This document shows positions 18,907 through 28,310 of a stretch of DNA of 64,000 bases, piece after piece. Made by a program: the position numbers and the translations under genes. The stretch lies in NCBI GenBank assembly GCA_016124635.1, contig WGNJ01000002.1, positions 124,001 through 188,000 of the forward strand, given 5' to 3'. The notes beneath the pieces were generated by a model. It was not told where the DNA came from. It did not search any database and worked only from the letters and a program-made list of their open reading frames with translations. The stretch comes from Alphaproteobacteria bacterium. Its GTDB lineage: Bacteria > Pseudomonadota > Alphaproteobacteria > Micropepsales > Micropepsaceae. Numbering within the stretch: position 1 is the first letter of the stretch; every line of letters starts with the position of its first letter.

Positions 18907-19514
18907 TCAAGGTCTACAACTTCAAGCGCGGCGCCCGAGGATTGCGTGTGTGCTGGGTCTGCGAAGAGATGGGGCTCCCCTATCAGCTGGAAGCGTTCGA
19001 CTTCCCGCCGCCAGCTTCCTATCGCGCGCTGAATCCGCTTGGCTCGGTCCCGTTCCTTGAGGACGCCGGCGGCGTCGCGATCAACGAGTCGGTCGCCATG
19101 ATGCTCTACCTTGCCGAGCGGTATGGCCCGACGCCCCTGCTGCCCGCAAAAGACGATCCGACCCTCGCGCGTGTCTTGCAGATGACGGTGTTCGGCGAAA
19201 CGACGCTCGGCGCGCAGATGAACACATTGATGGCCGCGCACTTCATGGCGCCCGAGGCCGACAAGAAGAATTGGTCGGTTCGCGGCGCCGAGCAGCGTCT
19301 CGACCAAGCGATCGCTTATGTCGAAGGAATTTTGGCGGACAATCCCTATCTGGCCGGCAATGCCTTCACCCTTGCCGACATTTCGGTTTCGACGGCCTTC
19401 GGCATGTGGAAGGGCGCGCTCGGCAAGTCCCTCTCGGACAAGCTTTCGGCCTACCGCGAACGCTTGGCATCACGCCCCGCTTTTCAACGGGCGCAGAAAC
19501 ACATGCAAGGCTGA
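18903..19514 (+). CDS. Glutathione S-transferase family protein
   Basis: A 203-residue cytosolic protein with an N-terminal thioredoxin-fold half (MIKVYNFKRGARGLRVCWVC, then NPLGSVPFLED with the cis-proline, and the glutathione-binding ESVAMMLYLAERYG) and a helical C-terminal half. The start at 18903 gives the conserved N-terminus and overlaps the preceding stop by ATGA; the frame extends upstream but without GST features. The substrate is not predictable. Confidence 0.92.
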   Translation: MIKVYNFKRGARGLRVCWVCEEMGLPYQLEAFDFPPPASYRALNPLGSVPFLEDAGGVAINESVAMMLYLAERYGPTPLLPAKDDPTLARVLQMTVFGETTLGAQMNTLMAAHFMAPEADKKNWSVRGAEQRLDQAIAYVEGILADNPYLAGNAFTLADISVSTAFGMWKGALGKSLSDKLSAYRERLASRPAFQRAQKHMQG

Positions 19515-19535
19515 TCGGCCAAATCGATCTGCGGC

Positions 19536-20390
19536 TTAGCTGCGGCTTTGGAAGCCCGTGCAGCGAACGTAGGTTCTCTTCCACTCCGGAATTGAGTACT
19601 CGCCGTTCGCCTTCGCCTCGAGGTGGATGGTTTTCACCGCCGCCTTCGGCTTCTCGTAGTCTTTAATTTGGAAGACATACTTGCCGCCGTCCACGCGCGC
19701 GCCCGTAATCGTCCAGTCGGCGACGGAATCGAGCGGAAGCTTCGGCTTCTTTCCGCCCTCGATCTTTTCAGCGAGTGAAAAGCTGTTCCAGCGGCTCAAA
19801 CGAAATTCGGACGGACCGATCAGGGCGAAGAACAGATATTGCGTCTCGTCGACCTTGCAGCGATCGCCAGTCTTCGGCGCAATGCGCGTATCGATGAAGA
19901 ACGCCTCGTCGCCGGGCATGTCGGCCGCCAGCAGCTTCAGCTGCGCTTCGTCGAGCGCGATCGCATTGCGGTCGGCCGGCACCTGGCAACGTTTGTAGAC
20001 CATATCGTCGATATCGGCGCCGAGCGACGCCGAGCTCCGCACACTGTTCATCGTGGTGGCGCCGGTAACGCGGAAGCGCCAAACCTGATTGCCGGCCGTC
20101 AGCGTTACGATTCCGTTTGCTTCGTCCGCGCCGGTGAGCGGCGCGCGCGTCGTAGCGTCGGTCCCATCGTCGAAAAAGATCGTGCCGCCCGTACGCATGA
20201 ACTCGAGCGACATCGTGCTGCGGGCGAGCGAATGCGCCGAGCAAAGCTTGCTCGCGTCGGACGCGGCATCGATACCCTTCCACACGCCTTCGAGCTTGCT
20301 TTGCAACTCGGGCGTCAGATTGATGCCCTCTGCATTCGCAACACCGACCGTGGAAACAAACGCCAGAATGGCTGCGCCCAGTACCCGCAT
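19536..20390 (-). CDS. Secreted protein of unknown function
   Basis: A 284-residue protein that starts at the ATG at 20390, giving an immediate signal peptide (MRVLGAAILAFVSTVGVANA, cleavage after ANA). The mature part is mainly beta-like and contains four cysteines that could pair. I recognise no domain. It converges on the GST gene with only 21 bp between stops and follows yjbQ on the same strand by about 80 bp. Confidence 0.8.
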   Translation of the reverse strand: MRVLGAAILAFVSTVGVANAEGINLTPELQSKLEGVWKGIDAASDASKLCSAHSLARSTMSLEFMRTGGTIFFDDGTDATTRAPLTGADEANGIVTLTAGNQVWRFRVTGATTMNSVRSSASLGADIDDMVYKRCQVPADRNAIALDEAQLKLLAADMPGDEAFFIDTRIAPKTGDRCKVDETQYLFFALIGPSEFRLSRWNSFSLAEKIEGGKKPKLPLDSVADWTITGARVDGGKYVFQIKDYEKPKAAVKTIHLEAKANGEYSIPEWKRTYVRCTGFQSRS

Positions 20391-20469
20391 GAGGAACGCT
20401 CCCGAATGCCAATGAGGACGGGGACCATAGCGAGGCCTCCGCCGCTTGGGGAGTGCCTGCTCGCACAAA

Positions 20470-20886
20470 TCAGCAGAGCAGTTGCAACACGATCTCGCGC
20501 GTCGAGCCGCGCGCGCGATGCTCCCACAGATAAATCGCTTGCCAGGTGCCCAAAACGGGCTCGCCGCCGAGCACCGGAATCGTGATAGCCGTTTGTGTCA
20601 GGGCCGAGCGAATATGCGCCGGCATATCGTCTGCGCCCTCCGTCGTATGCGCATAAAGCGCTGCATCCCACGGCGCAATCCGCTCCATGAAGCGTTGCAG
20701 ATCGCCGAGCACATCGGGATCTGCGTTCTCCTGAATGACAAGAGAGGCCGACGTGTGCCGGACGAACAACGTCAGTTGCCCGTCCTTCGCCGCTTGCTCG
20801 CGCACCCAAGCGCGCACATCGCTCGTGATATCGCTAAACCCCGGCCCCTTGGTGCGAACCCGCAATGTTCGCGTCGCAAGCTTCAC
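20470..20886 (-). CDS. YjbQ family protein (UPF0047, secondary thiamine-phosphate synthase type)
   Basis: Small enzyme of 138 residues. The family signature is present: FVRHTSASLVIQENADPDV, TEGADDMPAHIRSAL, and the C-terminal GTWQAIYLWEHR. The GTG start at 20886 overlaps the stop of the upstream GNAT gene (GTGA). YjbQ proteins can complement loss of thiamine-phosphate synthase, but their true role is unsettled. Confidence 0.92.
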   Translation of the reverse strand: MKLATRTLRVRTKGPGFSDITSDVRAWVREQAAKDGQLTLFVRHTSASLVIQENADPDVLGDLQRFMERIAPWDAALYAHTTEGADDMPAHIRSALTQTAITIPVLGGEPVLGTWQAIYLWEHRARGSTREIVLQLLC

Positions 20887-21431
20887 GGGACCAGCTCGCG
20901 CACGTACTCGAACTCGTCGCTCGGCGCGCCCTTGAAATGGTCGGCGTTCTTGATCAAACGCGCGCGGCGAAATCCAAGCCGTTCGAGCAAACGCCACGAC
21001 GCTTCGTTGCGCGTGTCGAGCAACGCCCGCGCCTCGCGCAGGCCAACAGCAGCTTTCAAATGTTTCAACACCGCATCGACCGCTTCCGCCGCCAATCCCT
21101 GCCGCTGAAACGCACGAAACACGAAGTAGGCGATATCCGCCGTTGCATCGCCATGCACGGTAGCCTCGACAAGCCCAACGAAAGGTTCGCCTTTTCGGAC
21201 CGCCCAGTTCAGCCACAACTGGGAACCATCCGGCGATCGCCGCGCTTCAAGCCGCTGGTAGCGCTCCCGCAAGGCCTCCGTCGACGCCGGCGGATCTCCG
21301 GGCAGAAACGTGTAAAGCTCAGAATCGCTTAGCGGCGCATACAGAACGTCAGCATGCGCCGCCGTCAGCGGTTCGAGTACGAGCCGCGAAGTATGCAGCG
21401 AAGAAGGCCGATAATGTCCGTAATCGGCCAA
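20883..21431 (-). CDS. GNAT family N-acetyltransferase (RimJ/RimL-like)
   Basis: A 182-residue acetyl-CoA-dependent N-acetyltransferase. The N-terminal LHTSRLVLEPLTAAHAD and the acetyl-CoA loop FRAFQRQGLAAEAV, followed by the C-terminal NEASWRLLERLGF, are typical of the RimJ/RimL-type group. It starts 3 bp after the rho stop, on the same strand, and overlaps yjbQ, so it probably rides on the rho transcript. The acceptor is unknown. Confidence 0.92.
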   Translation of the reverse strand: MADYGHYRPSSLHTSRLVLEPLTAAHADVLYAPLSDSELYTFLPGDPPASTEALRERYQRLEARRSPDGSQLWLNWAVRKGEPFVGLVEATVHGDATADIAYFVFRAFQRQGLAAEAVDAVLKHLKAAVGLREARALLDTRNEASWRLLERLGFRRARLIKNADHFKGAPSDEFEYVRELVP

Positions 21432-21434
21432 CGG

Positions 21435-22706
21435 CTAGGTATTCATTGCGTCGAAGAATTCGCCGTTCGTCTTCGTGCTCTTGAGCTTGTCGAGCAGGAA
21501 TTCGATCGCGTCGGTCGGACCCATCGGATTGAGGATACGCCGCAGCACGTACATCTTCTGCAGCGTGCCCTTCTCGACGAGCAGCTCTTCCTTGCGCGTG
21601 CCGGACTTGAGGATGTCCATCGACGGGAAGACGCGCTTATCCGCGACCTTGCGGTCGAGCACGATTTCCGAGTTACCGGTGCCTTTGAACTCTTCGAAGA
21701 TGACTTCGTCCATGCGGCTGCCGGTATCGATCAGCGCCGTCGCGATGATCGTCAAGGAACCGCCCTCTTCGATGTTGCGCGCCGCGCCGAAAAAGCGTTT
21801 CGGACGCTGCAACGCATTCGCGTCGACACCGCCGGTCAACACCTTGCCCGATGACGGAACCACCGTGTTGTAGGCGCGGCCGAGACGTGTGATCGAGTCG
21901 AGCAGGATCACGACGTCGCGTTTGTGTTCGACGAGGCGTTTCGCCTTTTCGATCACCATTTCCGCGACCTGTACGTGGCGCGAAGCCGGCTCGTCGAAGG
22001 TCGAGGAGATCACCTCGCCCTTCACCGTTCGCTGCATATCGGTGACCTCTTCCGGACGTTCGTCGATGAGAAGAACGATCAGGAAGGTCTCCGGGTGATT
22101 GGCCGTAATCGATTTCGCGATGTTCTGCAGCAGCACCGTCTTACCGGTGCGGGGCGGCGCCACGATGAGGCCACGCTGGCCCTTGCCGAGCGGCGCAACG
22201 ATGTCGATCACGCGCGCCGAGCGGTCTTTGATGGTCGGGTCGATGACCTCCATCTTCAGCCGTTCGTCCGGATAGAGCGGTGTCAGGTTGTCGAAATGCA
22301 CCTTGTGGCGCTGCTTTTCCGGATCTTCGAAATTGATCGTATTGACCTTGAGCAACGCGAAGTAGCGCTCGCCGTCCTTGGGCGAGCGGATCGGCCCATC
22401 GACCGTGTCGCCGGTACGAAGCGCGAAACGTCGGATCTGCGACGGCGAGACGTAGATATCGTCCGGGCCAGGCAGGTAATTCGATTCGGGCGCGCGCAAG
22501 AAACCGAACCCGTCGGGAAGCACTTCGACCACACCGCCGCCGGTGATTTCGACTTCCTGCTCGGCAAGCTGCTTCAGAATCGCAAACATCATGTCTTGTT
22601 TGCGCATAGCGCTCGCATTCTCGATCTTCAGCTCTTCGGCGAGCTCGAGCAAAGCGGCAGGCGATTTGGTCTTGAGGTCTTGGAGCTTCATGATTTGAAG
22701 CGTCAT
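21435..22706 (-). CDS. rho: Transcription termination factor Rho
   Basis: Hexameric RNA helicase that ends transcripts. The 423-residue protein has the N-terminal helix bundle ([20 protein letters not shown]), the RNA-binding OSB domain ([23 protein letters not shown]), the Walker [16 protein letters not shown], Walker [16 protein letters not shown], and the secondary RNA site near [16 protein letters not shown]. Start is 22706 or the internal ATG five codons later. The 385-bp leader upstream could carry autogenous control, as in other bacteria. Confidence 0.98.
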   Translation of the reverse strand: MTLQIMKLQDLKTKSPAALLELAEELKIENASAMRKQDMMFAILKQLAEQEVEITGGGVVEVLPDGFGFLRAPESNYLPGPDDIYVSPSQIRRFALRTGDTVDGPIRSPKDGERYFALLKVNTINFEDPEKQRHKVHFDNLTPLYPDERLKMEVIDPTIKDRSARVIDIVAPLGKGQRGLIVAPPRTGKTVLLQNIAKSITANHPETFLIVLLIDERPEEVTDMQRTVKGEVISSTFDEPASRHVQVAEMVIEKAKRLVEHKRDVVILLDSITRLGRAYNTVVPSSGKVLTGGVDANALQRPKRFFGAARNIEEGGSLTIIATALIDTGSRMDEVIFEEFKGTGNSEIVLDRKVADKRVFPSMDILKSGTRKEELLVEKGTLQKMYVLRRILNPMGPTDAIEFLLDKLKSTKTNGEFFDAMNT

Positions 22707-23091
22707 AGGCGGATACTCTCGAATGAAGATTTAGGTACGTAGGCAGGAAGGAAGTGTTGATTCGCCCCAGCTGTACTATTGCGTTGGGCGCATGTGAGGC
22801 CGGGGGGAACGTGGTGAAAGCGCTTCGGCTCTCGATCCCCTCTCAGGCCTAAGCCGAATCGCGCGACAACGCGATGACGGCTTTCGGACCTTTGGGGATT
22901 CTCCGCACGATCAAAGGAGAGAACGCATTACACACCGAAACGGCCCCGAACACAAGAGGACCGCCAGCCACACCGGGCAAGCGACACTACCCGGTACCGA
23001 GATATCGGTGCCCGGAGACATCAGTTCCAGGCCCCCCGCACGAGCTTGAGAACCTGCGGTAATCCCGGACGGACTTGCCACAAGGCAAAGG
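22707..23091. other. Non-coding gap upstream of rho and downstream of hemJ
   Basis: No convincing gene was found in these 385 bases. The stretch should contain the rho promoter and leader and the end of the haem transcript. On the minus strand several small hairpins can be drawn: TTGCC/GGCAA just after hemJ, ACCGA/TCGGT with flanking C/G pairs at 22989-23015, and ATCGCG followed by CGCG near 22860-22880. A long structured leader before rho fits the known autoregulation of rho in other bacteria, but no such mechanism is shown here. Confidence 0.5.
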
Positions 23092-23535
23092 TTAAAACGG
23101 CTTCAAAACCACCAGCAGGACGATGAGGATCATCAACACCGCCGGTACCTCGTTCACGATGCGATAGAAGCGCGCCGGCCGTATGTTCTTGCCCTGCTCG
23201 AAGTCCCGCCGCCAGCGTGAAAACATCCCATGCAAGCCCGACAGGACAACAACGAGGAACAGCTTGGCGTGCAGCCACAGATGCGCCCACGCTCCCATCG
23301 ACGTTGCCAGCAGAATTCCAAAAACCCACACCGCGATCATCGACGGATTGACGATAATCCGCATTAAGCGCTTCTCCATCATCACGAAGCGCGCGTACTC
23401 CGCGGTGCCGGGCCGCACCTCACAGTGGTACACGAACAGCCGCGGCAAATAGAGCATGCCCGCCATCCACGCGATCACCGCGATGATGTGCAAGGCTTTG
23501 AACCACAAGTAAAACGGGGCCAGAGCCTCGGTCAC
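23092..23535 (-). CDS. hemJ: Protoporphyrinogen oxidase HemJ
   Basis: Membrane enzyme converting protoporphyrinogen IX to protoporphyrin IX, the penultimate haem step. The 147-residue protein has about four membrane helices and the family motifs WFKALHIIAVIAWMAGMLYL and YHCEV, with the conserved His residues. The start overlaps the hemH stop by 4 bp. Placement after hemE and hemH makes a late-haem operon. Alphaproteobacteria typically use HemJ rather than HemG or HemY. Confidence 0.95.
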   Translation of the reverse strand: MTEALAPFYLWFKALHIIAVIAWMAGMLYLPRLFVYHCEVRPGTAEYARFVMMEKRLMRIIVNPSMIAVWVFGILLATSMGAWAHLWLHAKLFLVVVLSGLHGMFSRWRRDFEQGKNIRPARFYRIVNEVPAVLMILIVLLVVLKPF

Positions 23536-24569
23536 GCAGCCCTCCGATCAAGCTCACACTGCTTGCACGTCGCCGGGCAAATCCGCTGACCGCCGGCAGG
23601 GAGCACGCCATCGACGGTCAGCGCGTCCTTCACCAGCTGAGCCAAGCCCCCGATGAAATTCGCCTGCGTTCCGACAGCGGGCACACGCAGATAGGTCGGC
23701 ACACCCGCCTCTCTTGCCAGATGTGCGTATTCGATATCGAGCTCGACCAACGTCTCGGAGTGTTCGGAAACAAAGGCAATTGGCGCGATGACGACGCTCA
23801 AGCCCTCGCCCCCGGCGCGCTTGATTTCAGCGTCGGTGGCTGGCCCGATCCATTGAAGCGGACCAACGCGGCTTTGATAGCACACCGACCAATCAAGCCC
23901 CTCCCGCTCCAGCGCGCCCACGATTGCCTTCGCCGTCTGCTCGACCTGTGCTTGATAGGGATCTCCGCCGGCAACCACACGCTTCGGCAAACCGTGCGCT
24001 GAAAGCAGCAGCCGAAACTTCACGTCGGCAGGCAGCGTGGAGATCGCCTCATTGATCAGCGCTGTCTGAGCTTCGATGAACCCGGTCTCGATCGGATAGC
24101 AGCAAACCTCGCTCGTTGGCGCGCGTAGGCCAATCTTTGCCGCCTCCGTCTCCCACTCCGCCAGCGACGACCCCGAGGTGGTGGTGGAAAATTGCGGATA
24201 GAGCGGCAGCAACACGATCCGATCGGGCGCAAATGCTTTCACGTCTCGGACAACATCGGCTGCCCGCGGGCTCGCGTAGCGCATAACGATGAACGTCTCC
24301 GCCGCCAATTCCTCTTGCTCGAGCGCTTGTTCCAACGCCGCAGCTTGCGCCTTGGTTTGGCCGAGGATCGGCGAACCGCCGCCGATCTTGGCATAGATGT
24401 CTCGAGCAATCACGGCGCGTCGCCGGGCGATGAACCACGCCAACGGCGATCGAAGGAAGCCCGGCACACGCAAGATTGCTGGATCGGAAAATAGATTGAA
24501 CAGAAACGGCTCGACGTCGTCGAGCGTTTCCGGCCCTCCTAAATTGAAGAGCACCACGGCGATTTTCAC
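23532..24569 (-). CDS. hemH: Ferrochelatase HemH, with a C-terminal cysteine motif
   Basis: Inserts ferrous iron into protoporphyrin IX. The 345-residue protein shows VLFNLGGPETLDDVEPFLFN at the N-terminus, the active-site His in LLLSAHGLPKRVV, and IAPIAFVSEHSETLVELDIE. The C-terminus carries Cys331-x3-Cys335-x2-Cys338 just before the end. Some ferrochelatases, including the one of Caulobacter, bind a [2Fe-2S] cluster using C-terminal cysteines plus one internal cysteine, so a cluster is likely here. It overlaps hemE and hemJ by 4 bp each. Confidence 0.96.
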   Translation of the reverse strand: MKIAVVLFNLGGPETLDDVEPFLFNLFSDPAILRVPGFLRSPLAWFIARRRAVIARDIYAKIGGGSPILGQTKAQAAALEQALEQEELAAETFIVMRYASPRAADVVRDVKAFAPDRIVLLPLYPQFSTTTSGSSLAEWETEAAKIGLRAPTSEVCCYPIETGFIEAQTALINEAISTLPADVKFRLLLSAHGLPKRVVAGGDPYQAQVEQTAKAIVGALEREGLDWSVCYQSRVGPLQWIGPATDAEIKRAGGEGLSVVIAPIAFVSEHSETLVELDIEYAHLAREAGVPTYLRVPAVGTQANFIGGLAQLVKDALTVDGVLPAGGQRICPATCKQCELDRRAA

Positions 24570-25600
24570 GCCGCCTTCTCCCGTACCAATCGCACCAGCT
24601 GCTGGACATGCTCAACCGGAGTCTCCTGCCGAATGCCATGGCCAAGATTGAAAATAAACGGCCGTCCGCTCATTGCTCGCCGAATATGACGCACAGAATC
24701 CTCCAGTGCCTTTCCACCGGCAATCAACCGGAAAGGATCGAGATTCCCCTGCAAACAGGTCGTTTTGAGCGCTCCCACAACGCTATCGAGCAAAACATGC
24801 GTATCAAGCGACAAAGCGTCGGCACCGATCGCGTCATAGCGCAGATAATTGCTGCCAGCGCCTCGCGGAAAAACAATGATCGGCACGCTCGCCTTCGCCC
24901 GAACGCCCTCGACAATCCGCGTCAGCGGATCGATCGAATAAACGGCTACACTCTCAGCCGGAATCGTCGCGGCCCAGCTCTCGAACAACTGCAGCACTTC
25001 AGCGCCTGCGCTCACCTGAGCCACAAGGTAGTCCACCGTCGCGTCCACAAGCACGTCGATCAGTCGCGCAAACGCCTTCGGTTCCTTCAGAGCAAACAGT
25101 CTTGCCGCTGCGCTATCATCAGACCCGGCCCCGGCAATCATGTAGGTCGCAACCGTCCATGGCGCACCGGCAAAGCCGATCAGCGTCGTCTCCCCAGCCA
25201 ACGACTTCCGCAAACGGCGGATCGTCTCAAACACAGGCGCCAATCGCTCCGGTACCTCCGCGCGCGTCAATCCAGAAATCGCATCTACCGTCAATGGTTC
25301 AAGTCGCGGCCCCTCGCCTTCTTGAAACCAAAGCTTTTGCCCAAGCGCGTATGGCACCAGCAAGATGTCCGCAAACAAGATCGCCGCGTCGAAGCCAAAA
25401 CGACGAACCGGCTGCAGCGTGATTTCCTCGGCAATGTCCGGTGTCAAACAAAGCTCGAGAAAGCTCTTCGCCTTGGCCCTCAGCGCGCGATACTCCGGCA
25501 AGTACCTGCCGGCTTGGCGCATCAGCCAAAGCGGTGGAACCTCGAGCGCCTCACCGCGCAATGCCCGCAAAATCACTTTATCGTTTTCCAAACCCACCAC
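24566..25600 (-). CDS. hemE: Uroporphyrinogen decarboxylase HemE
   Basis: Decarboxylates uroporphyrinogen III to coproporphyrinogen III. The 344-residue protein has the two signatures PPLWLMRQAGRYLPEYR and GFAGAPWTVATYMIAG, with the catalytic Asp in DAAILFADILL. Length is normal. It heads the hemE-hemH-hemJ operon, pointing away from the probable replication origin. In Caulobacter hemE flanks the chromosome origin on the same side, which anchors the synteny argument. Confidence 0.97.
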   Translation of the reverse strand: MVGLENDKVILRALRGEALEVPPLWLMRQAGRYLPEYRALRAKAKSFLELCLTPDIAEEITLQPVRRFGFDAAILFADILLVPYALGQKLWFQEGEGPRLEPLTVDAISGLTRAEVPERLAPVFETIRRLRKSLAGETTLIGFAGAPWTVATYMIAGAGSDDSAAARLFALKEPKAFARLIDVLVDATVDYLVAQVSAGAEVLQLFESWAATIPAESVAVYSIDPLTRIVEGVRAKASVPIIVFPRGAGSNYLRYDAIGADALSLDTHVLLDSVVGALKTTCLQGNLDPFRLIAGGKALEDSVRHIRRAMSGRPFIFNLGHGIRQETPVEHVQQLVRLVREKAA

Positions 25601-26007
25601 GTCCCGTTCATCGCCCTTCTAATTCTTAAGTATAGAAGTACTTTAAGGAGTGGAAGATAGTTGGTGGTGTGGAGCGCGGGGATAAGCGCTTGCCCAAGGA
25701 TATTCCCCAAGGTGATCGACAAGGGCGAACTTAGTCCGCATGCTGCGGAGGAATTTTGGCAACCGAATATGTTCGACGATTCAAACGGCAATAAGCGCGA
25801 ATTGGTCAATGCCGCTATTGTGGACGATTGCTTGAATAACGCGACGCGTAAACAGCTCGAGGTTAACTGGGGATTGGCCAGAACCCCTGGGAACGAATCC
25901 AAGAATTGAGTCTGCGCCGGATAGGGGTAACGTGATGGCCCCTTGCATACGCAGGAACCTCCCGGTCTTATCATCACGGTTTTTCACAATGTGATCTGCA
26001 GGGCTTC
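25601..26007. other. Probable chromosomal replication origin region (hemE-ppsR gap)
   Basis: This 407-bp gap has no convincing gene and is AT-richer than its surroundings, notably 25620-25650. Its position between divergent hemE and ppsR is that of Cori in Caulobacter, and gene orientation flips here from mostly minus to mostly plus. Only weak DnaA-box-like 9-mers were found, each 7 of 9 to TTATCCACA: 25677-25685 (minus), 25819-25827 (minus) and 25980-25988 (plus). CCCAAGG is directly repeated near 25693-25712. The promoters of hemE and ppsR must also lie here. Origin function is inferred from synteny. Confidence 0.6.
25625..25647. repeat. AT-rich imperfect inverted repeat in the putative origin
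   Basis: CTTAAGTA and, 5 bp on, GTACTTTAAG form an imperfect inverted repeat with one extra T in the right arm. It contains two TTAA tetramers spaced by 13 bp. CtrA sites are TTAA-N7-TTAA, so this does not fit that consensus. It could be part of an unwinding element or the hemE promoter. Confidence 0.35.
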
Positions 26008-26850
26008 GTGGACCGCCAACGCAGTGCCGCTGTCTATTTCCATTTGCATCTCGTATCGGACTCAACCGGCGAGACGCTCAATGCTGTCGCCAAAGCGGCG
26101 TGCGCGCAATTCGAAATGGGGCGGCCGATCGAGCACATCTATCCGCTGGTCCGTAACCGCAAACAAGTCGATCGTGCGATGACGGAGATCGAAGGTGCGC
26201 CTGGCCTCGTGCTGCACACATTGATGACGCCTGAGTTGCGCAACTACCTCGAAGACAAATGCCGAGAGGCTGGACAACCGACAATTGCTGTCCTGGATCC
26301 GGTGATGGGGATGTTGGGCAATTACCTTGGTGTCGAAGTTAGCCACCGTATCGGTGCCCAACACGAACTTGATGCGAGATACTTTGCTCGCATCGAAGCC
26401 CTCAACTACACGATGGCTCATGACGACGGTCAAAGCACGGCAACACTCGATATGGCCGACGTCATTCTCGTTGGCGTGAGCCGTACGTCCAAAACACCGA
26501 CCTGCATCTACCTTGCCAATCGCGGCATCAAGACCGCCAATGTACCGATCGTTCTTGGTCTCGGCCTCCCTGCAGAACTGGAGACTGTCACCAAGCCGTT
26601 GATTGTCGGATTGCTTACGAGCCCGGAGCGCTTGATCCAGATCCGCCGCAATCGCCTCTTGTCGTTGAATGAGAACGCTGAGACCGACTACGTCGACCTT
26701 GATAGCGTGCGAGCTGAGGTTGCCTTCGCGCGAAAGCTGTTTGCCGACAAGAATTGGCCGACGATCGATGTGACGCGTCGTTCGATTGAGGAAACGGCTG
26801 CAGCCGTAATGTCGCTATATACGCGTGCGCGCGCACCGATCCCTTCGTGA
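26008..26850 (+). CDS. ppsR: PEP synthetase/pyruvate-phosphate dikinase regulatory protein (PpsR, DUF299)
   Basis: Bifunctional ADP-dependent kinase and Pi-dependent pyrophosphorylase that switches PEP synthetase or pyruvate phosphate dikinase off and on. The 280-residue protein starts with GTG and reads [20 protein letters not shown]; the P-loop-like motif [18 protein letters not shown] is the family signature. In Caulobacter the homologue is the first gene right of the origin, as here. It is followed 4 bp later by maf. Confidence 0.95.
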   Translation: MDRQRSAAVYFHLHLVSDSTGETLNAVAKAACAQFEMGRPIEHIYPLVRNRKQVDRAMTEIEGAPGLVLHTLMTPELRNYLEDKCREAGQPTIAVLDPVMGMLGNYLGVEVSHRIGAQHELDARYFARIEALNYTMAHDDGQSTATLDMADVILVGVSRTSKTPTCIYLANRGIKTANVPIVLGLGLPAELETVTKPLIVGLLTSPERLIQIRRNRLLSLNENAETDYVDLDSVRAEVAFARKLFADKNWPTIDVTRRSIEETAAAVMSLYTRARAPIPS

Positions 26851-26854
26851 TGAA

Positions 26855-27451
26855 ATGACGAATGTGATCCTCGCCTCTGGCAGTTCCACACGCCAAGCCA
26901 TGCTGCGCAACGCCGGTGTGGACTTCGCTGTGGATGTGGCGTCGATCGATGAAGCTTCTGTCCTTGAGTCCCTGGAAGCCGAACATGCAAAGCCCCGCGA
27001 AGCGGCGGACATGCTTGCGGAAATGAAGGCGGTAAAGGTCAGTACCCGGCACCAGGACGCCTTGGTTATCGGCGCAGATCAAATCCTCAGCCTGGGGACG
27101 AAGTTCTTCTCCAAGCCACGCGACCTCGCTGCAGCGCGCGCGCAGCTTCAGGCGCTACGCGGTCACACGCACCAGCTCACAAGTGCGGTCGTTGTAGCAC
27201 GTAACGGCAGCGCGATCTGGCGCGAAGTGCGCGAGGCCAAGCTCACGATGCGGCCGTTTTCTAACGCATTCCTCGACGAATATTTGGCCGATGTGGGTGA
27301 CGCGGCGTTGACCAGCGTGGGCGCCTACCAAATCGAAGGACGTGGAGCGCAGCTCTTTTCACGCATCGATGGCGATCATTTCACCATCCTCGGCCTTCCG
27401 CTTCTGCCGCTCCTCGATATGCTGCGGGCACAAGGTGTGTTGAAGACATGA
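26855..27451 (+). CDS. maf: Maf family nucleotide pyrophosphatase
   Basis: House-cleaning pyrophosphatase acting on non-canonical or modified nucleotides. The 198-residue protein starts at the ATG at 26855, placing the signature LASGSSTRQAMLRNAGVDF at the N-terminus; the frame runs upstream into ppsR. Other family residues are KAVKVS, VIGADQILSL and GAYQIEGRGAQLF. It lies between ppsR and aroE with a 4-bp overlap to aroE. The sequence resembles the YceF-like branch, but the substrate is not certain. Confidence 0.94.
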   Translation: MTNVILASGSSTRQAMLRNAGVDFAVDVASIDEASVLESLEAEHAKPREAADMLAEMKAVKVSTRHQDALVIGADQILSLGTKFFSKPRDLAAARAQLQALRGHTHQLTSAVVVARNGSAIWREVREAKLTMRPFSNAFLDEYLADVGDAALTSVGAYQIEGRGAQLFSRIDGDHFTILGLPLLPLLDMLRAQGVLKT

Positions 27452-28308
27452 GCCTCACCGGCCAGGCAAAAATCGCAGGTGTCGCGGGATGGCCCGTCGG
27501 CCACTCGCTCTCGCCGCGGCTGCATGGCTACTGGATTGCCGAATACAAGCTCGACGCCGCCTACATCCCCTTGCCGATCCGCCCTGAGGACTTCGCTCCC
27601 GCAGTTGCGCTACTGCCGAAGCTCGGCCTGCGCGGGCTGAACGTCACGATCCCGCACAAGGAAGCGGCCTTCGCGCTCGCGACCGAGCAGGACGAGGCGG
27701 CCAAAGCGACCGGCGCCGTCAACACGCTCATTTTCGAAGACGGCCGCATCGTCGGCAAGAATACCGATGTCGCCGGCGTCATCGGTATGTTGCACGACGC
27801 TGGCATCGCAACGCTGGCGGGCAAACATGCGCTGGTCTACGGCGCCGGCGGCGCTGCACGGGCTGTCGTCCTTGCGCTGACGAAGCTCCAAGCCGCCCAG
27901 ATTTTCATTGCCAACCGAACGCAGAGTAAGGCTCAGGACCTGGCCAAACGTTTCTCGATCCCTGGATCCGCAGTCGTTGCCGTATCGGAAGGCACGGAGT
28001 TGGGCAATGTCGACGTCCTGATAAACACGACGAGCGTGGGAATGATTGGGAAGGACGCCGGCGAGAATGCCTCTCTGCCGGCACTTCGTTTCGATGCACA
28101 ACCGGGCAGCGCATACGCGATCGACATCGTCTATCGCCCGCTGGAAACCCCGTTCCTATCAAAACACCGTAAGGCGGGCCTCAAAATTGTCGATGGCCTC
28201 GGCATGCTGCTGCACCAGGCCGTTCCGGCCTTCAAAGCTTGGTTCGGCATCGAACCCAAGGTCACGCCGGCCCTGCGCGCCCACATGATTGAAGCGCTGA
28301 AGGATTAG
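27448..28308 (+). CDS. aroE: Shikimate dehydrogenase AroE
   Basis: NADPH-dependent reduction of 3-dehydroshikimate in the shikimate pathway. The 286-residue protein has [17 protein letters not shown] at the substrate site, the catalytic Lys in [18 protein letters not shown], and the nucleotide motif [15 protein letters not shown]. Length is normal. Overlaps with maf and a 2-bp gap to coaE show one operon. Confidence 0.96.
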   Translation: MSLTGQAKIAGVAGWPVGHSLSPRLHGYWIAEYKLDAAYIPLPIRPEDFAPAVALLPKLGLRGLNVTIPHKEAAFALATEQDEAAKATGAVNTLIFEDGRIVGKNTDVAGVIGMLHDAGIATLAGKHALVYGAGGAARAVVLALTKLQAAQIFIANRTQSKAQDLAKRFSIPGSAVVAVSEGTELGNVDVLINTTSVGMIGKDAGENASLPALRFDAQPGSAYAIDIVYRPLETPFLSKHRKAGLKIVDGLGMLLHQAVPAFKAWFGIEPKVTPALRAHMIEALKD

Positions 28309-28310
28309 CG

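Noticed and set aside
22989..23015. Rho-independent terminator after hemJ
   Set aside because: The stem is interrupted by mismatches and no T-run follows on the minus strand.
25626..25646. TTAA...TTAA pair as a CtrA site in the putative origin
   Set aside because: The spacing is 13 bp instead of the 7 bp of the CtrA consensus.
25661..25909. Open frame of 82 codons in the hemE-ppsR gap
   Set aside because: No RBS that convinces, no family resemblance, and the position is the presumed origin; overlapping minus-strand frames are equally unconvincing.
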